The position numbers and the translations under genes were made by a program. Shown here piece after piece: positions 46,801 to 52,860 of a stretch of 52,860 nucleotides of DNA. The stretch's first letter is position 1. Every line of letters begins with the position of its first letter. The notes under the pieces were generated by a model. It was not told the origin of the DNA, made no database searches, and was given only the letters and a program-made list of their open reading frames with translations. Origin of the DNA: Hymenoscyphus infarciens (Eukaryota > Ascomycota > Leotiomycetes > Helotiales > Helotiaceae); NCBI GenBank assembly GCA_001414345.1, contig LLCB01000422.1, positions 1 to 52,860 of the forward strand, given 5' to 3'.

Positions 46801-47369
46801 GATCTAGGTCGCTGCAGCATGCCCGGACCCTCGGGTTGACTCCGAAGACTGGCATAGGATCGGTGATTTGAAAGCGAGTAGGAAGTTGTCTGGGTCATGG
46901 AGTAAGACCTGTAGTCGTTGTCATCAAATCTTCGACTAGACTTTTGACTGGGACTCTGATACATCGAGATCAATTCCGAAGTTGGATCTCTCGTATATGA
47001 CGGCAGACGGCGTCTGTCATCTACGGAAGGGACACCGTACGGATGAAATGTCTGTTGCTGTTTGGGAGGGCCGTTCTCCTTGTAACTCCCAAGCCTGCGA
47101 GGGCTGTTGATAGGAGGCGGAACTCTGGATGGTTTGATGGAGAACATGCCAATATCACCCGTCTCCGTGGTTGTTTTCAGCATGCTTTCAAAGGCCTTTG
47201 GAAGGGTGTTGGTGGTGGGAGACCGGTTTTCTTCCCCTCTCCTCGTTCCATTGCGTGAAATAGCCCTCTCACTGCCCTGTCGAGCTGGGATGGAGTGGCT
47301 GGCATTATGGCTGCTGCTGATACCCCTCTCGCGGACCATAGCACTGCTGGGGGCGGAGATGTTGTCCAT
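43888..47369 (-). CDS. Large disordered Ser/Pro-rich hypothetical protein
   Basis: Two exons, 47369-46683 and 46569-43888, with a 113-nt GT-AG intron joined in phase 0 (TPY then GTGHSTSSPSS): 1122 residues. Almost the whole protein is low-complexity Ser, Pro, Arg and Gln sequence with many SP/TP sites (RPRSPFAYPTRLKRPGFRPS, SPPRRCSSPLAPQ). No globular domain is recognisable. Only the C-terminal ~130 residues look structured: SLRKRFSNLRSRIKAPYLSR, then LKEKLSKWLKGARMVFTAGV, basic amphipathic helices that could bind membrane or a partner. Such proteins in filamentous ascomycetes are often cytoskeletal or signalling scaffolds, but that is a guess. Start 47369 is the first ATG of an open frame, preceded by purine-rich repeats. 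Confidence 0.65.
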
Positions 47370-47499
47370 ATTCCATGCTCGTCAAGACCACGAAGCACCA
47401 ATTGAGGATGTAGAAAGAGGCGGAGGAGGGTAGTAGGGGTGCAGTCCAAAGAGAAGAGCAGAAGCCAAGAATCGTGTCCAGAGATTGAGTTGAAATGAT

Positions 47500-47670
47500 T
47501 GGGAGAAGAGGGAGAAGATGGAGAAGAGGGAGAAGATGGAGAAGAGGGAGAAGAGGGAGAAGAGGGCAGGTTAGAGAAGAAGCTTCATGACGACGGCGAT
47601 GGGTGGTAGCAGGCGTGTTTGGGAGTTGGGAAGTTGGGAAGTTGGGAAGTTGGGAAGTGGAGGAAGTTGG
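47500..47670. repeat. Purine-rich 9-bp tandem repeats upstream of a gene
   Basis: Two adjoining arrays: gggagaaga/tggagaaga units (about 47500-47567) and gttgggaa units repeated about five times (about 47624-47670). They lie 130-300 bp upstream of the start of the disordered-protein gene, where they are pyrimidine-rich in the sense direction, a common pattern for fungal promoters. Confidence 0.8.
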
Positions 47671-49960
47671 GAACTAGAGGAGGGGAAGGAAGAGTCGATC
47701 TTGATCTCAAGGGTACCTACTTGGGTAGGATAGCGTAGGTAGAATCGGAAATGCTAAAAGGCGTGCTCCCGTGAACATTGCGCGTCGAGGGAAGGAGCGA
47801 CCTACGTTCTGTGGTGTTGTCGCCGGCGTTTGGGTTCTGGGGGAAGGAGCGATGGTCAATCTCGCGACCTGGACCTCCTCGTCACTTCCTCAAACTCGAC
47901 ACGAATGCAGTACCAGAATCCTTGAGCACCAACTTCAGAAAACGCGAGCGGTGCTTGCAAGAATAAAAACGTTTTGGTGTCAACACGATTTCTTTGGAAA
48001 AGAGAATTGAAAAAGAGAATTGAAAAAGAGAAAAAGAATCATTCTTCGAAAAATGTTGGCGTATTCATCAGCCGTTGAATCCGCACTTGGAACCACTCAA
48101 CCAGAGTGCTTTGCATCTCCCTTACCAAGCAATCCATAAACTTGGATCTCAAGTTGTCGGGTTTTCGAAATGCCACACGAAGCACTCAGCCTGTCAACAA
48201 GTTGCTCATGGCACAAGGGGCGGCAGGAATTTGTGACTGTAGTCTCAAGACATCTTCCACTTCCCCTGATGTTTCTAGAATTTAACTATTCCAGTCATTT
48301 GGGACAATGGAACTGAATTTCCTCTCGGTCGAATAATTGGGGAGCAGAGCAGAATGTCTACTCGTACGGCTTCAGCCTTCAGAGTTTATTTTCCTCCACT
48401 CGGAGTTTCTACAACAGCTGCTCTTTCTTTCCTAGGTGTGATTTTGGATATTACCTCGCGATGGGCAATACAAGCAGCAGTAAATCCGCACCGGTCTACC
48501 TAGCTCTCGCTGGTCTAACTTTCAAGGGGACCAAGGAGAATATTATCCCTCGATCTTTCTAGAAAGTCAGATCAATAAGCTATTTACTGCTACTTGTATG
48601 ATTCCATCGCGCGATTACACCTAGCGGTATCTTTTGCAATCCTGTTTATTACTCCAACTCGGTAAAAAGGGGCTGACTGCGAGAGATCATCACATATCGA
48701 AACTGCGCCGAGACATCAGCATTCAGTCTTGACAAGTGTCAATCATCGACTAGAAGGGTACAACCCGGGAAAGTTCGGATGCTTTCTTCAAGTCTTTGCA
48801 TAAATTCCAAGAAACTCTGGTCTGACAGAACCTCCTCTACAGGTTCACTTTACTTGAGCTAGATTCCACCAACTGCAGATTTCCGAATTCATAGATGACA
48901 CCCAACTTCGTAGCAACGAGGTGATTAGAAATTTATACGGCGTATTAGCAACTGGTACGAGGCTTGGAAACTCTCTGACTGTGTAGGATTCTACTTATAG
49001 TTACTTTCTTAGCGTCAAGAAGGAAGGGAGGCGGTTGTCGTTGTGGGGCAAGTCGTTCCTGGTTGAGGCTCTGAGCCTCCCTCGGAACAAAGCGACCGAC
49101 GTCGAGTGGACACGATTGCCTGTGGGACATATAAATGGAACAATTTACTTAACAAATCCTTTCTCATCTTCCGCTTCGACGCTTGCGGGAGAGGGCCCGA
49201 GTAGCCTCCCTTGGATTCGGAAGTTACGGTTGTGGTTGATGGATAATGTGGTGCAAGTGACATGTGAGGTCGCAAATATATCTGTCCTTTGCAACCAGCT
49301 TGAGGTAACCGTGAACTGTAACCCCTCCTCAACCTTGTAACCTGCCTCTACCCGTTAGGTTAGTGCAGAAATTAGCTAGATTTAGTACATGGGAAGATAA
49401 TTGCAAGCTGGATAGTAGATGTTTGGTAGTCAAAATAAATCAAGAGCTTCTAGTTTGTCGCATTTTCCCTTTAAATAATGGATTCAGAATTATCACCAAG
49501 CTCATACTTCTAAATGGCAAAGTTACAAATCAATGGTGGCAAGGGGGCGCTTTAAACGTGAAGCGTGGTGGGTGAAGCCGAAGCGCTACTGGGAATCCCT
49601 GCCTTGAAGACACCTGTTCTGATCGTGATCGCCCCCCAGCTTATCAAATCGGTTAAACAGGGCGGAGAGGACCAAATTTAGCGACTAACCTTAACTGCCC
49701 AGCTGGAATAAAGGAAACACATCTCCTCTTTGCCATTCACCTGAGCTTCTCCTACAACCCAACCCAACCCAATCCCATCCTTTGCCCCACAACCAAAAAA
49801 AGGGTATCCTCTACAAATACCAGTTCGCCCTGCCTCTAAAGCTGCTCCTGGATTCCTCTCCAACCGACCGCAACACTACTAGTCGCTCCCTTCAACCCAA
49901 ACCGATCGCAATTGACTAGAGGTCCTTTCCACCTACAGTATTCCATTCTTTACAGTCAAG
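47671..49960. other. Intergenic, 2.3 kb between divergent genes
   Basis: Between the divergent disordered-protein gene (-) and the PDI gene (+). Short frames at 47771-48010 and 49015-49340 lack motifs. A small gaattgaaaaaga repeat occurs near 48004-48030. The last 300 bp before 49961 are C/T-rich with repeated caacccaac words, consistent with a fungal housekeeping promoter. Confidence 0.5.
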
Positions 49961-51796
49961 ATGCGCACTTTCAGTACTCTTGCACTTGGTGCAGCTCTTG
50001 CAGCTGTCGCCGCAGCTTCAGATGTTGAGGTTCTCACAAAGGCCACCTTCCCAGAGTTTGTCAAGGAGAACGACTTAGTGCTCGCAGAATGTAAGTGTCC
50101 CATAACTCCCCACGAAACTGCACACTACATGGAACCGAACGTCTGCTAATTTATCTGCCATCTAGTTTACGCAGTATGTGTCTTCCCCTCCTAATTGACC
50201 TCGCAGATTGAAACAATGCTAACCTTTGTTTTTCCTGCTACAGCCATGGTGGTAAGTTCTGCCTTCAATGACACCTGTCCACCATCAATTTGCTAACATT
50301 TCCCTAGTGGTCACTGCAAAGCTCTCGCACCAGAATATGAGGAGGCCGCCACCACATTGAAGGAGAAGGATATCAAATTGGCCAAGATTGACTGCACAGA
50401 GGAGGCTGATCTGTGCCAAAGCTTCGGCGTGGAGGGTTACCCAACCTTGAAGGTGTTCCGTGGCCCAGATAACATCTCTGCATACTCGGGCGCAAGAAAG
50501 GCACCAGCGTAAGTCGAATCGCTGCATATACATCCATCGCAATGTTCAATTGCTAATTATCATCGCAGGATTGTCTCATACATGACCAAGCAATCACTGC
50601 CAGCCGTTTCCAGCATCACCAAGGACAACCTTGAGGAGTTCAAGACCCAAGATAAGGTTGTTTTGGTCGCATACTTCGAGGCCGACGACAAGACCTCCAA
50701 CACCACATTTACCGCCATTGCTGAGAAGCTCCGTGATACCTACCTTTTCGGTGCCAGCAACGATGCTGCTTTGGCCAAGGCTGAGGGTGTTACCGCCCCA
50801 TCTCTCGTTCTTTACAAATCTTTCGATGAGGGCAAGAGTGTGTTCGCCGAGTCATTTGATGGCGAGGCTATCGAGAAGTTTGTCAAGACGGCATCCATGC
50901 CATTGATTGGCGAGGTTGGACCAGAGACATATGCCGGTTACATGGCCACTGGAATCCCATTGGCATACATCTTTGCCGAGACGCCAGAGGAGCGAACCAC
51001 GCTTTCCGAGGAGCTCAAGTCGATCGCTGAGAAGCACCGTGGAGCCATCAGCTTTGCCACCATTGATGCCAAGGCATTCGGTGCTCACGCTGGCAACTTG
51101 AACTTGAAGGCCGACCAATTCCCAGCTTTCGCCATCCAGGATACCGTCAACAACAAGAAGTTCCCCTTTGACCAGGAGAACAAGATCACCGCCAAGGCCA
51201 TTGGAAAGTTCGTCGACGACTTTGTCGGTGGAAAGGTTGAGCCATCTATCAAGTCGGAGCCTATCCCAGAGAAGCAAGAGGGCCCAGTCCAAATCATTGT
51301 CGCCCACAACTACGACTCCATTGTCTTGGAAGATGCCAAGGACGTTTTGGTTGAATTCTACGCACCATGGTGTGGACACTGCAAGGCTCTCGCACCAAAG
51401 TACGATATCCTCGCAGGTCTCTACAAGGATGCTGGTCTTGACAGCAAGGTCACCATCGCCAAGGTTGATGCCACTGCCAATGATGTCCCAGATGAGATCC
51501 AAGGTTTCCCAACCATCATCCTCTACAAATCTGGCGACAAGAAGAACCCAGTCACCTACAGCGGAAGCCGTAGCATTGAGGATCTCATCAAGTTCGTCAA
51601 GGAGAACGGTACCCACGGTGCCGAGGTTACCTATGAGGAGGAGGCCGAGAAGCCAGTTGTTGAGTCAATGGCTGAGCAAGCTGAAGCTGCTACCGAGAGT
51701 GTCAAGAGCGCCGTTGAGGAGGCCACTGAAACTGTGAAGAGCAAGGTTGCTGAGGCTACCGAGGCTGTCAAGGAGGAGCCACACGATGAGCTATGA
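49961..51796 (+). CDS. pdi1: Protein disulfide isomerase (PDI1), ER
   Basis: Forms and rearranges disulfide bonds of secretory proteins in the ER lumen. Five exons: 49961-50090, 50166-50173, 50244-50251, 50308-50508, 50569-51796, giving 524 residues. Exons 2 and 3 are microexons of 8 nt each, and the codons across them read EFYA and PWC, completing the first active site, WCGHC (Cys about 49 and 52). The second active site, [14 protein letters not shown], has Cys about 384 and 387, so the a-b-b'-a' thioredoxin order is complete. A signal peptide ([20 protein letters not shown]) starts the protein and an acidic tail ends in HDEL for ER retrieval. Length is typical. All four introns are canonical, 56-75 nt. 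Codon usage in exon 5 is strongly biased (many aag, gcc, gtc), as expected for a highly expressed gene. Confidence 0.97.
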
Positions 51797-52219
51797 GTTA
51801 TGCGTTCTTCTTTGGGTTGGTTCGGGCAAAATTCTCCATTATCATCTGTACTATCTATCTCGTGCGATGATGGCCACCGAGCGATTGGGCTCTTTTTAGG
51901 TTGATTCTTTTGATCGTCGGATAATGAATACAGTTCTTACAATATTTACCTTTTGACTTCTGTGACATTTACAATGTGATGCAATATGGTCCCGTCTCCT
52001 CTCGCTAAACGCGTAATACATGTCGGTAAACAATTCAGTTCTTCAGCTGCCACTCTATTATGTGAAGTTCAATCAACAGACGAGGTTACCAAAATCCCAG
52101 GGGTTGTAAATCATACAGAGAGGATATTTGCACCTCACGCATGCTGCTGACATAATAATCGGCCCAAGTAAGGGACACGCGTTGAATTAAGAAACGACCC
52201 TAAGGTAGGTAGACTATGT
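51797..52219. other. 3' flank of the PDI gene
   Basis: Trailer and downstream spacer, no gene visible. Composition changes abruptly to the satellite at about 52220. Confidence 0.5.
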
Positions 52220-52860
52220 ATAAAGAGCGCCTATAGTAAATACTCTCTACTTAATAGAGACTATTATTCTATAGTAAAAATACTCTCTACTTAGTAGAGA
52301 CTATTATTATATAGTAAAAATACTCTCTACTTAATAGAGACTATTATAAAAATACTCTCTACTTAATAGAGACTATTATTATATAGTAAAAATACTCTCT
52401 ACTTAGTAGAGACTATTATTATATAGTAGAAATAGTCTCTACTTAATAGAGACTATTATTCTATAGTAAAAATACTCTCTACTTAATAGAGACTATTATT
52501 CTATAGTAAAAATACTCTCTACTTAGTAGAGACTATTATAAAAATACTCTCTACTTAATAGAGACTATTATTATATAGTAAAAATACTCTCTACTTAGTA
52601 GAGACTATTATTTTATAGTAAAAATACTCTCTACTTAGTAGAGACTATTATTATATAGTAAAAATACTCTCTACTTAATAGAGACTATTATTCTATAGTA
52701 AAAATACTCTCTACTTAATAGAGACTATTATTATATAGTAAAAATACTCTCTACTTAATAGAGACTATTATTATATAGTAGAAATAGTCTCTACTTAGTA
52801 GAGACTATTATAAAAATACTCTCTACTTAATAGAGACTATTATTATATAGTAAAAATACT
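52220..52860. repeat. 40-bp AT-rich satellite array
   Basis: Sixteen units and part of a seventeenth run off the right end. The common unit is 40 bp, agtaaaaatactctctactt followed by agtagagactattattatat (or aatagagact with attctat endings). Three units lack about 10 bp and end actattata. The core is an imperfect hairpin; the variant with aatagtctcta before cttaa before tagagactatt (near 52430 and 52780) is a perfect palindrome with 11-nt arms. No coding potential. Confidence 0.96.

Noticed and set aside
50852..51616. 254-codon antisense open frame under PDI
   Set aside because: It is a shadow produced by the strong codon bias of the PDI exon on the other strand.
1..52860. tRNA or rRNA genes
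   Set aside because: Scanning for B-box-like ggttcgannc words gave only exon-internal or poorly paired matches (for example 3776 and 25687); no cloverleaf could be supported by eye.

Overview
The window reads as nuclear DNA of a filamentous ascomycete. Genes carry several short (44-113 nt, rarely longer) GT-AG introns with fungal-type branch sites. Families seen include a fungal rhodopsin-domain membrane protein, an RNA-silencing RdRP, Dopey (DopA), MON1 and an HDEL-tailed protein disulfide isomerase. A member of Leotiomycetes/Helotiales is my guess from overall feel only; the sequence does not prove it.

Layout. 1-2260: satellite of about 45 copies of a 50-bp unit built on a 33-bp palindrome. 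3379-4962 (+): rhodopsin-domain membrane protein. 6466-10292 (+): RNA-dependent RNA polymerase with an N-terminal RRM-like segment. 11692-13399 (-): alpha/beta hydrolase. 13951-21950 (-): a very large sacsin-like gene with two Hsp90-type ATPase/sacsin repeats and a C-terminal BTB domain; one in-frame TGA splits it. 22-27.4 kb: gene-poor, with a frame-shifted BTB relic and a small mitochondrial-looking frame broken by a TGA. 27439-29845 (-): coiled-coil membrane protein with a repeat-filled 564-nt intron. 31106-37002 (-): DopA. 37314-39548 (+): MON1, head to head with DopA. 39545-40782 (-): hypothetical protein whose stop codon overlaps that of MON1. 40.8-43.9 kb: simple-sequence-rich gap. 43888-47369 (-): large disordered protein. 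49961-51796 (+): PDI with two 8-nt microexons. 52220-52860: a second satellite, 40-bp unit, running off the window.

How the genes relate. DopA and MON1 share a 311-bp promoter and both act in endosomal trafficking, which is the clearest functional pairing. The other genes look like an ordinary dispersed fungal set. The most unusual locus is the sacsin-like gene: domain combination, a predicted 5-nt microexon with a CG instead of AG acceptor, an altered nucleotide-binding box in its second repeat, and an internal TGA. Exon boundaries were worked out by hand from splice consensus, reading phase and family motifs. No alignment or database search was run.
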